A stretch of DNA of 64,000 nucleotides. It comes from Mesorhizobium sp. WSM4306. GTDB taxonomy: Bacteria; Pseudomonadota; Alphaproteobacteria; Rhizobiales; Rhizobiaceae. Shown here piece after piece: positions 52,791 to 60,871 of the stretch. Each line of letters opens with the position of its first letter. Position 1 is the stretch's first letter. The position numbers and the translations under genes are program-made. The notes beneath the pieces were generated by a model that saw nothing but the letters and a program-made list of their open reading frames with translations, was not told where the DNA came from and did not search any database. The DNA lies in NCBI RefSeq assembly GCF_007003975.1, contig NZ_VFTC01000029.1, positions 1 through 64,000 of the forward strand, written 5' to 3'.

Positions 52791-53954
52791 TCAGGAAGTG
52801 ACAGCGTTTTGAGTTTCGGAAGTCTTGTTTTGCGGAGCCACACAGAGACCCGCGTGACAGGCAGGCTCACCCGTGTAGTTGGCCAGGGCTTGGAGCAACG
52901 AGGTGAGGTAGCGCTGTTTGGTTTGGTCCGGCACTGGCTCCGAATGGTCCAGCGATTTGATTGCCACCTCGATCAACTCGATCGCCCGGTCCTTGTTGCC
53001 GCTCTCGTAATAATACTGAGCGACCGGAAAGTAACACCCGAATTTAAAGTCTCCATCGCCTTGCGGAGGATTAAGTTCCAGGATCTGTTCGGAGAGCTCC
53101 TTGCCCATCGCAAAGCGATCATCATGCGGAAGATGGGAGTTGTCGATCGTGGGATGGAAGAGTTGGTTCAGCGCCATCACCACCCAAGACATCGCTTCGA
53201 ACTTTTTGTTGATCGCGTCCTCGACCAATTCGCGCATAAGCGGCAAGCCGGTTTTGATGTCGCGCAGCTTGTGAAGCAGAATATCCGCATGAACCCGCCG
53301 AAAATCAAAAGAGTCTGGCATCACGGCGAGGCCTTCTTCGATGGCCAATAGTGCCGCTGCCCAATCCTCGTCCTGCATCGCCGGCCCAAGTTTGGCGTAT
53401 ATCGGCTGACTCAGCGACGATTCGCGCACACGCGAGATTCGCTTTGCATCGACGGCTTTCGCTTCATAGCTGCTGCGCCAGCTGCCGTTAAGGACTTTCG
53501 GCAAAACGTCATCGAGAGGTGCCGGGTGGCCGATATAAGCGATGTGGCCGTCGCGGTCGACCACGAACGAGGTGGGAATCCCGAACGAAGAGCTGGGTTC
53601 CAGCCAGAGCTTTTTCATTTCGCCAGTGCAATCGAACGCTGTCCGATAATTCAGATTCGGGAACTTCTCGGTCAGCCAGGCATCCACGTTGGTCCGCGCT
53701 TCGTCCGCGGTTGCAGCCTTTTCGCAAGCTGCGACTCCGATAATCTCAAATCCGCTGTCTTTATATTTCTCCTGCAGTTCGATCAAATGGGGCATGGCGT
53801 GGACACATGGTCGGCACCAAGTCGCCCAAAATTCAACGAGGTAGACCTTGCCGGGCCGAAGGCTCGTGAGGGGCTCGCCACGCAGCCAGTTCTCCACTTT
53901 CAGCGCAGGAGCCGGGGACCCCATACGCAGTTCCATCTTGGTGTCCAAAGTCAT
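52791..53954 (-). CDS. TlpA-like thioredoxin-fold protein, copy B
   Basis: 387 residues, closely similar to copy A along the full length, with a small deletion near residue 175. The redox motif is 'FWATWCRPCVHAMPH'; the inner residues of CxxC differ (R-P instead of G-P), which may shift the redox potential. A sigma-54 promoter precedes it, but the NifA site seen in copy A is not conserved. Confidence 0.85.
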   Translation of the reverse strand: MTLDTKMELRMGSPAPALKVENWLRGEPLTSLRPGKVYLVEFWATWCRPCVHAMPHLIELQEKYKDSGFEIIGVAACEKAATADEARTNVDAWLTEKFPNLNYRTAFDCTGEMKKLWLEPSSSFGIPTSFVVDRDGHIAYIGHPAPLDDVLPKVLNGSWRSSYEAKAVDAKRISRVRESSLSQPIYAKLGPAMQDEDWAAALLAIEEGLAVMPDSFDFRRVHADILLHKLRDIKTGLPLMRELVEDAINKKFEAMSWVVMALNQLFHPTIDNSHLPHDDRFAMGKELSEQILELNPPQGDGDFKFGCYFPVAQYYYESGNKDRAIELIEVAIKSLDHSEPVPDQTKQRYLTSLLQALANYTGEPACHAGLCVAPQNKTSETQNAVTS

Positions 53955-54599
53955 TCCACACCTTTCGTCTCTTTTGTCGCGGAATATTTTCCAGTCAAAA
54001 TCGGACACGGTCTCGAGGGCATTGCTCCCTCTCGCTTGCTTCAGCGGAGCTCTCACCGTGTTGCCGCACATCAAGCACGGCAAAGGGCATGCCAACCCTT
54101 CTTAGCTTCGGCAAGCGCCGGTACCGCCTTGAATAAGCGAGCCCTAACACGGCCAGCTGACGTTAACCTGAATGTCGGCTTTCGACGGCTCACCTTAGCG
54201 GCTGCCGTTTAGGAAGGTGAGAGTTTGGCTGGCCCGCTGGCGATAAGACCGGCTTCGGCGTCCTGGAGTAGTCGCACTTCGGCGATGGGGTCGAAAGTGC
54301 GGGAGAGGCTCGGTACCCTTGCAGCCACCGCCGCATGTGGCCCGGCGTCATAATTCGCGTCGCGGTTGCCAACGGCGGCGTTGGGCTCGATCCACGTGGC
54401 GTTGAGCCCGACAGCACGTAAAGCTGCATCGTGATTGAATGCCCTTTGCTGTTTCACGCCAAGCAGGAGTCGCGCGACGCTACCTTGCTCAAGCGCGAGC
54501 AGAGCGATCTGACGCCGTAGGAATATTGCTCGTCCCGCTTTTGCCGCCAGAGGCGGAAATCTTTCCTGAATGCCACCGCCGATCATCAATATCGACGAA
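53955..54599. other. Upstream region of TlpA-like copy B
   Basis: Holds the sigma-54 promoter and diverged stretches shared with 49500-49930 of copy A (for example 'CGCGGTTGCCAACGGCGGC'). A shared but broken coding sequence may be present; I could not identify it. Confidence 0.4.
54079..54094 (-). promoter_or_regulatory. Sigma-54 (-24/-12) promoter of TlpA-like copy B
   Basis: Minus strand TGGCATGCCCTTTGCC keeps TGGCA and TTGC with correct spacing. About 125 bases ahead of the TlpA-like start, as in copy A. Confidence 0.7.
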
Positions 54600-55898
54600 T
54601 CATATCCCGCTGCCCATTTGTTCGACTCCGAGGTCGGGCCAGCACTCCGTCAAGGGACGGTTGATGAACCCTAGATGCTCGGGATTGGCGCATGGCGCGC
54701 GCCGCAGAAGGCTGTCAAGGATGCGGCGCGCTCGCCAGGCCAGCAGCCCAAAGTTCGGATCAGCCAGCCCGCGCTGTCCAAGGCAGGCGTTCTGAACGAA
54801 AAGGCGTCGGTCTCGCGGTCCGTCCCAGTACACCGAAAAATCCTCGCCGATGGCGAGCTCATTGCCGATCTGTTCGAGGCGATCTGCGATCGGTTCTAGG
54901 AAACCCGGCAGCGGTTTCTCGTACCCGGTGGCCAGGATGACGATATCGGCGGTTACTTCTCCGATGTTGTCCAAGCCGCGTTGCAGCGTGAGCCTGTGCC
55001 CTGCTCCGGCATTGATGCAGCGCGACACGTTGCAACTTGGCCGCAATGTGATCTCGCATTGGTGTGGCTCGAGAAAGGCGTGGTGGTAGAGCGCCTGATA
55101 GACCGCGCGCAACTTGCTTTCTGAAATGCCCTCGGAGGCAAGCGCGAAACGCCGCAGGAACAGCTGTCGATGCACCTCGCTCATCGCAGCAAAACGATCC
55201 GAGAAGCATGGCGTGAACAGCCCGTTTGTGAACGCGTGGTCGTCGAAAGGCATCTCGCGCGTCAAGACCCATGTGATCGCCGCGGGCCGCCGTTCTTTCG
55301 GCCGGCCGACAAGGTGCAGTAGCAGCTCGGCTCCCGACTGTCCGCCGCCAACAACGCAGACATGCTTTTTTTGCACCTCAGGATTGATGTGGGCCAACTC
55401 AGATGAGTGGAACAGGTTGGGTCCAGTCCAGCCATGAAACTGAGGCGGAATTTGCGCCTGCTTGCCTATGTCGATGACGAGGTTTCTTGCATCAAGGACC
55501 GCGTTGTCCGTCCGCACGCGAAACTCGCCGTCAAAGCGGATTTCGCGAACGGCCTCGCCGCCACGGACAAGCGGATTCTTCTGGAACGCCCAGTTGAGAT
55601 ATTGGGCGAACTCGGCTCTAAGCACCCCGTGAAATTGCGCATTGAGGAAATTGTAAAGACGCCCGTTCTCGTGGAGGTAGTTTACGAATGTGTAGGCTGA
55701 TCGCGGATTGACCAGAGTAACCAGATCCTGGAAGTGGCCGACCTGGAGCTCCGCGCAATCGAAAGCGCTGCCTGGATGTCCTCGGAAATCGACCTCCCGG
55801 TCCAGGAACAGTGCCCCTTGCGCAATCTCTTCCTGTATCTGACACGCAAGGCTCAAATTAGATGGTCCAGCACCCACACCAATACAAAAGAGGTCCAC
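54600..55898 (-). CDS. L-lysine/ornithine/diamine N-monooxygenase (siderophore type)
   Basis: 432 residues of the IucD/RhbE/AlcA family of FAD- and NADPH-dependent N-hydroxylases. FAD motif 'IGVGAGPSNLSLACQ' at the N-terminus, NADPH motif 'VCVVGGGQSGAELLLHL' near residue 190, and 'DIVILATGYEKPLPGFL' near residue 330. The GTG start has AAGGATAA directly before it. It hydroxylates an amine to make the hydroxamate group of a siderophore. The natural partner is the IucA/IucC synthetase at 34275. It is placed within the nif region, 1 kb from the universal stress gene. Confidence 0.92.
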   Translation of the reverse strand: MDLFCIGVGAGPSNLSLACQIQEEIAQGALFLDREVDFRGHPGSAFDCAELQVGHFQDLVTLVNPRSAYTFVNYLHENGRLYNFLNAQFHGVLRAEFAQYLNWAFQKNPLVRGGEAVREIRFDGEFRVRTDNAVLDARNLVIDIGKQAQIPPQFHGWTGPNLFHSSELAHINPEVQKKHVCVVGGGQSGAELLLHLVGRPKERRPAAITWVLTREMPFDDHAFTNGLFTPCFSDRFAAMSEVHRQLFLRRFALASEGISESKLRAVYQALYHHAFLEPHQCEITLRPSCNVSRCINAGAGHRLTLQRGLDNIGEVTADIVILATGYEKPLPGFLEPIADRLEQIGNELAIGEDFSVYWDGPRDRRLFVQNACLGQRGLADPNFGLLAWRARRILDSLLRRAPCANPEHLGFINRPLTECWPDLGVEQMGSGI

Positions 55899-56740
55899 TT
55901 ATCCTTACTCCTCTAGGAGTGTTTTCCAACTCAGCGGCATGTTGACGTCGATTGCCGGGCATTGAGCAATGCGAACCTCACAGGCATGCTTGAGCCGCGG
56001 TCCCGACTGAGAGGACAGCAAAAGCGTGTGCCGCCTTCCAGGTCTTGGGCTCAATGTCGGCGGCATCGACAGCGGCGCGGCGTGATCCGAACCCAAGAGC
56101 AGAAGGAAAGTGTGTGATGCTGTCGCGCGGCTCTTCCGGATCTTACGGCGGCTTCTAGCGCCGGCCTCCACCCCAGGAGTGGCTGTTTCCCTGCCACGAC
56201 GGAAGCGGCTCTTTCTTTCGAGGGGCGTAACCATGGATAACGGCTCTTAATGCTTTCGGAGACTCCCATGCATGCGGCGTGCCGGATAAAGACCTGTCAA
56301 ACCAACGAGTTCGCGCAGTTCCAGCTCGTCTGGAATCCGACATTGTCGCACGCCCGACGATCGGGCAGGGGAAGCTCCGCGGCAGCGGCCCTTGCACACC
56401 GCAGGCTGACAGGGACAGCCGCCGATTTGACGCGCGTCCGGGTACTGATAAGGGGCCTTCCAACAGGGTTCGCGCACGAGGCGGGGTCTCCTGGTACACC
56501 CGCCCTGTGGCTTGGCTGCGGTCTGCTGCAGCCGTTCGTCTTTACTGCCCGTTGCGGACGATCTCGCACGAGTTGGTTCACGAGAGCGTCGTGAAGCAGT
56601 CGAGGCGTCCGGTTTGGCTCTGACAAGCGTCGCAAGATGTTCGCGGATCCAGCCATGTCTCCGCAATCCGACCGGTAACCGACGACGACTTCGGACTGGT
56701 TGGCGGTCCTACGACCTGATCGGTGTTCCTACGGAGCTGA
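55899..56740. other. Intergenic region, no gene seen
   Basis: 840 bases of GC-rich sequence with overlapping chance frames. It includes the promoter region of the N-hydroxylase gene. No iron or oxygen regulator box was recognised. Confidence 0.4.
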
Positions 56741-57613
56741 TCAGCGAGCCAAAAACAGCGGCAATGTGGTCTTCCCAAAGCTCCAGCTCGGCGGACCGCC
56801 GAAAATCCGCTCACGCAGCCCACGGCTGCCATAAGCACCCATAACCATCATGTCAGCACAGATGTCGTTCGCGTGCTGGGTCAGCACTGTGCCCGCCGAT
56901 TTGCCGGCGCTCTTAAGCAGGTCAACGGAGACCCGAGCACCGTGCCGAGTAAGATAGGCAGCGATGTCAGCTCCAGACTGCGCGCCTTTCCCGTTGTTTT
57001 GCGCCTTTGGATCGACCATAGCGACACAGACTTCCTTGGCAGCGGATAGGATACTAAGAGCTTCCCGAACCGCACGCGAGGCCTCTACACGCGAATCCCA
57101 GCCGACCAGCACGCGTCGAGGCGACAGCGTCGCCTTAACGCCCTTCGGCACGATGAGCACCGGCTTTCCGCTATCGAACAAGCAGCCGTTGACAACAGGA
57201 GGTCCGAGAGTCTCATCGTTGAGGAGGTCTCCTCCAACGATCGTCAGGTCAGCGCAGAGCGCCCGCTGTCGTGCCACTTCACCGAGGCTAGCCGGATCGC
57301 AATAGTCGGTGTCAACGTCACAGGAAAGCGACATAGCTTTCAGCCTTTTGAGGATATCCGCGGACCGTCTTTCCATTCTGGTCACGTCCTGTGAAAATTT
57401 CTCGATTTGCTGAAATCGATAGTTCGGTACTGCAATTGCCTGTGCACGTCCTGTATTCCATTCGGGGGGCGGAGACGACATCAAGAGCAATGGAGGCGGT
57501 ATAATGAGTACCGATAGGTGCGCGCCGACCTCGGCACACAGTCCGGCAGCTGTTGTGAGGTCCTCATCAGAATGATCAGCACCCGTCACACTGAATATGC
57601 TTTTAAATTCCAT
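56741..57613 (-). CDS. Universal stress protein, tandem UspA domains
   Basis: 290 residues in two Usp-like halves. The second half has the nucleotide-binding pattern 'VLVGWDSRVEASRAVREAL' and 'MMVMGAYGSRGLRERIFGG'. AGGAG precedes the ATG. It follows the response regulator gene by 95 bases on the same strand, so it may be co-transcribed with the nif genes. The function is stress or low-oxygen related by family only. Confidence 0.85.
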   Translation of the reverse strand: MEFKSIFSVTGADHSDEDLTTAAGLCAEVGAHLSVLIIPPPLLLMSSPPPEWNTGRAQAIAVPNYRFQQIEKFSQDVTRMERRSADILKRLKAMSLSCDVDTDYCDPASLGEVARQRALCADLTIVGGDLLNDETLGPPVVNGCLFDSGKPVLIVPKGVKATLSPRRVLVGWDSRVEASRAVREALSILSAAKEVCVAMVDPKAQNNGKGAQSGADIAAYLTRHGARVSVDLLKSAGKSAGTVLTQHANDICADMMVMGAYGSRGLRERIFGGPPSWSFGKTTLPLFLAR

Positions 57614-57708
57614 TTGCCTGCTTCTCCTGGTCTTCGTTAGGAGCGCCTCAAAGCGGCAACACCGCTCTCAGGAGGAAGAGAGAGCGGCACCACGTTCGAT
57701 CACCGATT

Positions 57709-58413
57709 TCAGTCGTCCGGCTTCTCGAGCGAGTAGCCGGCCGACCTGACGGTGCGAATGACGCTGCCGGGCAAGGCCGTTTTCAGCGCCCTCCTGATTC
57801 GGCTGATATGGACATCGACGGTGCGTGCACCGACATGAATGTTGGGCAGCCAGGCCGCCCCGATAAGCTCGTCCCGGCTGAAGACCTTGCCGGGGGCCTC
57901 AATCATAAGCCGCAGCACGTTGAAATCGATCCGTCCGAGATGGATGTCGTGGCCATTACCGCGAACCCGATGGGCATCGAGCTTCATCTCCAGGCCTCCA
58001 CAACAAATCCAACTGTCGTTTTCAACCCCGTTCGGACCACGCTTGGTCAGCCCGAGCCTCGCCCGCAGGCAGTCGAGCAGCTTGGCCGGAGCCACCGGCC
58101 GCACAAAGCTCTCAACGCCTGCCTTCAAGAGATCGAGGTGCTGGTGCTCGGCGCCAGGCGCGATCAGGGCGATGATAGGCAGGTCGGTGGTGCGCGGTTC
58201 CCGCTTGAGGTGGGCGCAAATTGCGGACCCGTTTATGCTGGCTGGGTCGCAATCCAGCACTACGGCCTGAAGCTCCCGTTGTTCGGCCAAGGCCAGCGCA
58301 GCCTTCGCGCCGTCTGCCGTCTCACTGCTGAAACCGTCAACCTCCAGTATGTGGCTGTAGAGCAGATAGAACTCGGCATCTTGCGAGCAGATCAGGACCA
58401 GCGGCTTCTTCAT
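57709..58413 (-). CDS. PhoB/OmpR-type response regulator
   Basis: 234 residues. Receiver domain with the likely phosphorylated aspartate in 'AVVLDCDPASINGSAI' (about residue 55) and the conserved lysine position not obvious ('FVRPVAP' instead of a usual KP), so phosphorylation may be altered. The C-terminal winged helix shows 'GRIDFNVLRLMIEAPGKVFS' and 'VDVHISRIRRALK' plus 'IRTVRSAGYSLE'. No histidine kinase gene is nearby. It lies 108 bases downstream of the DUF269 gene, likely in the nif transcript. Confidence 0.85.
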   Translation of the reverse strand: MKKPLVLICSQDAEFYLLYSHILEVDGFSSETADGAKAALALAEQRELQAVVLDCDPASINGSAICAHLKREPRTTDLPIIALIAPGAEHQHLDLLKAGVESFVRPVAPAKLLDCLRARLGLTKRGPNGVENDSWICCGGLEMKLDAHRVRGNGHDIHLGRIDFNVLRLMIEAPGKVFSRDELIGAAWLPNIHVGARTVDVHISRIRRALKTALPGSVIRTVRSAGYSLEKPDD

Positions 58414-58520
58414 CGGCGATACCCCAACAACCTGGTCGGCCTCGAGTCCCTGGATCGAGGGGACTGGCCAACATAGTTTCTCGGGTCCGTCATGATGGCC
58501 TTTCTCGAAAATCGCGCCCA

Positions 58521-59000
58521 TCATGCCAGCGCCACGTGGGGAAAGGTTTCGATGACTGAAATCGCATCGTCGACCAGCTTCGTACCGGCCGTGGCGAGCT
58601 TCAGGAGCGTCTCGAAGCCAAACCGGTGGACATCGCGCAGCGTTTTGGACAAAACGACCAGCCGTCCGGTCGTGAAAAGCACCCGACCAAAACCCTCATG
58701 GCTCACCTGGATCATCGGCGATGCCATAAGGCCGCAGCGCTCCTCGATCGCAAGCCCGATGGCGGCGTAGTACTTGTCGAGCCTCCACAGCACGTCGGGA
58801 TCGGGATCTCCGATGATTGGGATCCCTCGGCGCTGTTCCTTGGTAATGATGAAGTCGCCCAGCAGCTCAGCGTCCGCTTTGCGTTCCCACGAGCCATAGG
58901 AATCCTGAGAACGGATCAGCCGCACGAGGCATTTGACGAACGGGGTGCAAAGAGCCGCCTCGTCTTCGGCGACAGCTGGGGGGATTGCGGGGTCAGGCAT
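58521..59000 (-). CDS. NifX-associated nitrogen fixation protein (DUF269), intact copy
   Basis: 159 residues starting at an ATG with GAGGAGG upstream. It reads 'CTPFVKCLVRLIRSQDSYGS' and 'PDPDVLWRLDKYYAAIGLAI', typical of the family encoded after nifX. Two degraded copies exist at 47427 and 52027. The role is in FeMo-cofactor handling, but not fully known. Confidence 0.9.
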   Translation of the reverse strand: MPDPAIPPAVAEDEAALCTPFVKCLVRLIRSQDSYGSWERKADAELLGDFIITKEQRRGIPIIGDPDPDVLWRLDKYYAAIGLAIEERCGLMASPMIQVSHEGFGRVLFTTGRLVVLSKTLRDVHRFGFETLLKLATAGTKLVDDAISVIETFPHVALA

Positions 59001-59016
59001 TGGCGTCCTCCTCTTT

Positions 59017-59514
59017 TCAGTCCTCGTCCTCGAAGGACGGTTTCTTTTCGGCAATGCCCGCTCGCGCCAGCACCTTGCGCAGCCAAGGCGGAGGACACGT
59101 CCTGAGCATCATCTGCGTGCGCAAGAGCACCTGTGGGATCGATTGGGGCTCCGCCACTTTGATCGGGTGGATTTTTGCCGCGACAAGCTTGGCTGCCGAA
59201 GGGCCGCCAATTGCCAGACAAAACAGGATCTGACAGCCCTTGAGCGCATCCACCTTTGGCGTGATGCGATCATCGCGCTCGGCCCGATGCTCCCCGCTTT
59301 CATCGGACACGTCATCGAAGGCCACGGCTTCTACGAGATTCCATTCCTCGCGCGTCACGTCGTAGACAGCAAAGCGCCTGGCCGACCCGAAATGGGCGTT
59401 GAGGTCCTGCATGTCCTGAGTGGCGATCGCAACGCGCAATGCGCCCTTACGTCGTTCAGGCATCGGGGCGAAAACCTCACTACTGACCAGCGAGAGGCGG
59501 CGAACAGCGTTCAT
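59017..59514 (-). CDS. nifX: Nitrogenase cofactor carrier NifX
   Basis: 165 residues. The NifX/NafY domain spans 'LRVAIATQDMQDLNAHFGSA' to 'LFCLAIGGPSAAKLVAAKIH' and the conserved tail 'PPPWLRKVLARAG'. NifX binds FeMo-cofactor precursors between NifB and NifEN. Its ATG overlaps the nifN stop, so translation is coupled. Confidence 0.93.
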   Translation of the reverse strand: MNAVRRLSLVSSEVFAPMPERRKGALRVAIATQDMQDLNAHFGSARRFAVYDVTREEWNLVEAVAFDDVSDESGEHRAERDDRITPKVDALKGCQILFCLAIGGPSAAKLVAAKIHPIKVAEPQSIPQVLLRTQMMLRTCPPPWLRKVLARAGIAEKKPSFEDED

Positions 59515-60863
59515 CGTGATATTTCTCGATTACGGAGTGGATCAAGCGCCTCAGGAGTGGGCGCGTGTTGGTTGGCCTGGAAGATGCTGGCGACCTCGAA
59601 GATCATGTCGCGGGTGCCCTGATAGAGAATTGCGAGCTTGTGCTGGCTGCCTAGTCGATCGAAGACCGGGAACCCGATGCGCATGAGCGGAATTCGGAGC
59701 CGCTCCGATGCTTGGCGCCCGTGCGAATGCGTGACAAGCAGGTCAGCACCGACGGCAAGACTTTCCAGATCGCCGAGATCGCCGATCTGAACCGAAACCG
59801 CCGGGACTTTCTCGAGAATTTTAGACCTGTCGGTCGTTGTGACGGCCGCGGCTATCTCGGAGCCGAGGCCAGCAAAGAAGGTCGCAAGTTGGAACAGCTG
59901 GTCTGGTTCGGCAGCGATGGCAATTTTCTTGCCGCCGAAATGGAAATGTCCGTCGAGCATCGCGTCCTGCAATTGCGCCCGGCGCCGGCGCACGCGGGCC
60001 GGTACCGCCGCGCCCGAAATCGCAGACAGCAGCGACACGAAGCGGTCCGTGTCCTGCAGCCCAGTCAGTGACTGGAACAACACGTAAGGCACGCCGGTCA
60101 ACCCGTGCAGCGCTTTCGCCGGGCGGCGCATGTGCTCACCGATGGCGATGCATTGCATGGCCGTGCCCAACTCGCGAATGTCTTCGACGCTGGTGCCGCC
60201 GTATGTGGTCGCTACCCAGCGGTCAGGAACCGTACCGTCGAGCGAGCCTGAAATGTCGGGCAGAATAACCGGCTTGAGCCCAAAGCTTTCAACCATGTCA
60301 CGCATATGCTCGATGTCGGCGACAGTGAGGTTGCATCCGGGCAGGATCGCGATCTTCTTCGGCTGCCGCGCACGTTCGCCCGAGCCTGTAATCCCTTTGA
60401 TCATTGCGGTGACTGCCTTGGCCCAGCCCTCTTCGATCGCGCCGTCAAAATCCGGCGTGTTGGCCAGCACGACCTCCGTACCCGCAAGCTCTTGCGTGTG
60501 CTTCAGCTTGATGTTCGCAATATCACTCGCGCAATCTTCGCCACGCGTCTCCACCAGCGCGGTCGTGCACACCCCGATCAGCTTTGGCTTCGTGCGGTTC
60601 TTGAGGTTGAGGATGGCTTCTTCAAGATGGTCGGCAGCGCCGAGGATGGTCGCCACCTCATCCATCGCTGTTGTCTGCAATGGAATCGTTTCTTTGAAGT
60701 GCCGTACGAAGAGCACGAGCGCGAAGCTTGTGCATCCCTGGCTGCCGTGGAACAGCGGCATCGCGCCGTCGACCCCAAGAAAGGCAAAGGCGGCACCCAG
60801 CGGCTGCGACGACTTCAGCGGGTTCACCGCCGCGGATTTGGTCTGGGGAAGGATGCGGGCCAT
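59511..60863 (-). CDS. nifN: FeMo-cofactor scaffold subunit NifN
   Basis: 450 residues, homologous to NifK. Conserved cysteine region 'PLFHGSQGCTSFALVLFVRH', 'GVCTTALVETRGED' and the C-terminal 'LRIPLMRIGFPVFDRLGSQH'. The ATG at 60863 is chosen because GAGG lies 6 bases upstream; it starts 8 bases after the nifE stop region. It forms the NifEN scaffold with NifE. Confidence 0.95.
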   Translation of the reverse strand: MARILPQTKSAAVNPLKSSQPLGAAFAFLGVDGAMPLFHGSQGCTSFALVLFVRHFKETIPLQTTAMDEVATILGAADHLEEAILNLKNRTKPKLIGVCTTALVETRGEDCASDIANIKLKHTQELAGTEVVLANTPDFDGAIEEGWAKAVTAMIKGITGSGERARQPKKIAILPGCNLTVADIEHMRDMVESFGLKPVILPDISGSLDGTVPDRWVATTYGGTSVEDIRELGTAMQCIAIGEHMRRPAKALHGLTGVPYVLFQSLTGLQDTDRFVSLLSAISGAAVPARVRRRRAQLQDAMLDGHFHFGGKKIAIAAEPDQLFQLATFFAGLGSEIAAAVTTTDRSKILEKVPAVSVQIGDLGDLESLAVGADLLVTHSHGRQASERLRIPLMRIGFPVFDRLGSQHKLAILYQGTRDMIFEVASIFQANQHAPTPEALDPLRNREISR

Positions 60864-60871
60864 CGGTCGCC

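Larger units (their letters stand above)
51285..54520. repeat. Nif accessory block, copy B
   Basis: Second copy of the block at about 46680-49930. In this copy the fdxB and DUF683 genes are broken, while DUF269 keeps an open frame and the TlpA-like gene is intact. Confidence 0.85.

Noticed and set aside
56155..56840. Overlapping open frames of 110-140 codons on both strands
   Set aside because: High GC alone can keep these open; no motif, start signal or family resemblance supports any of them.
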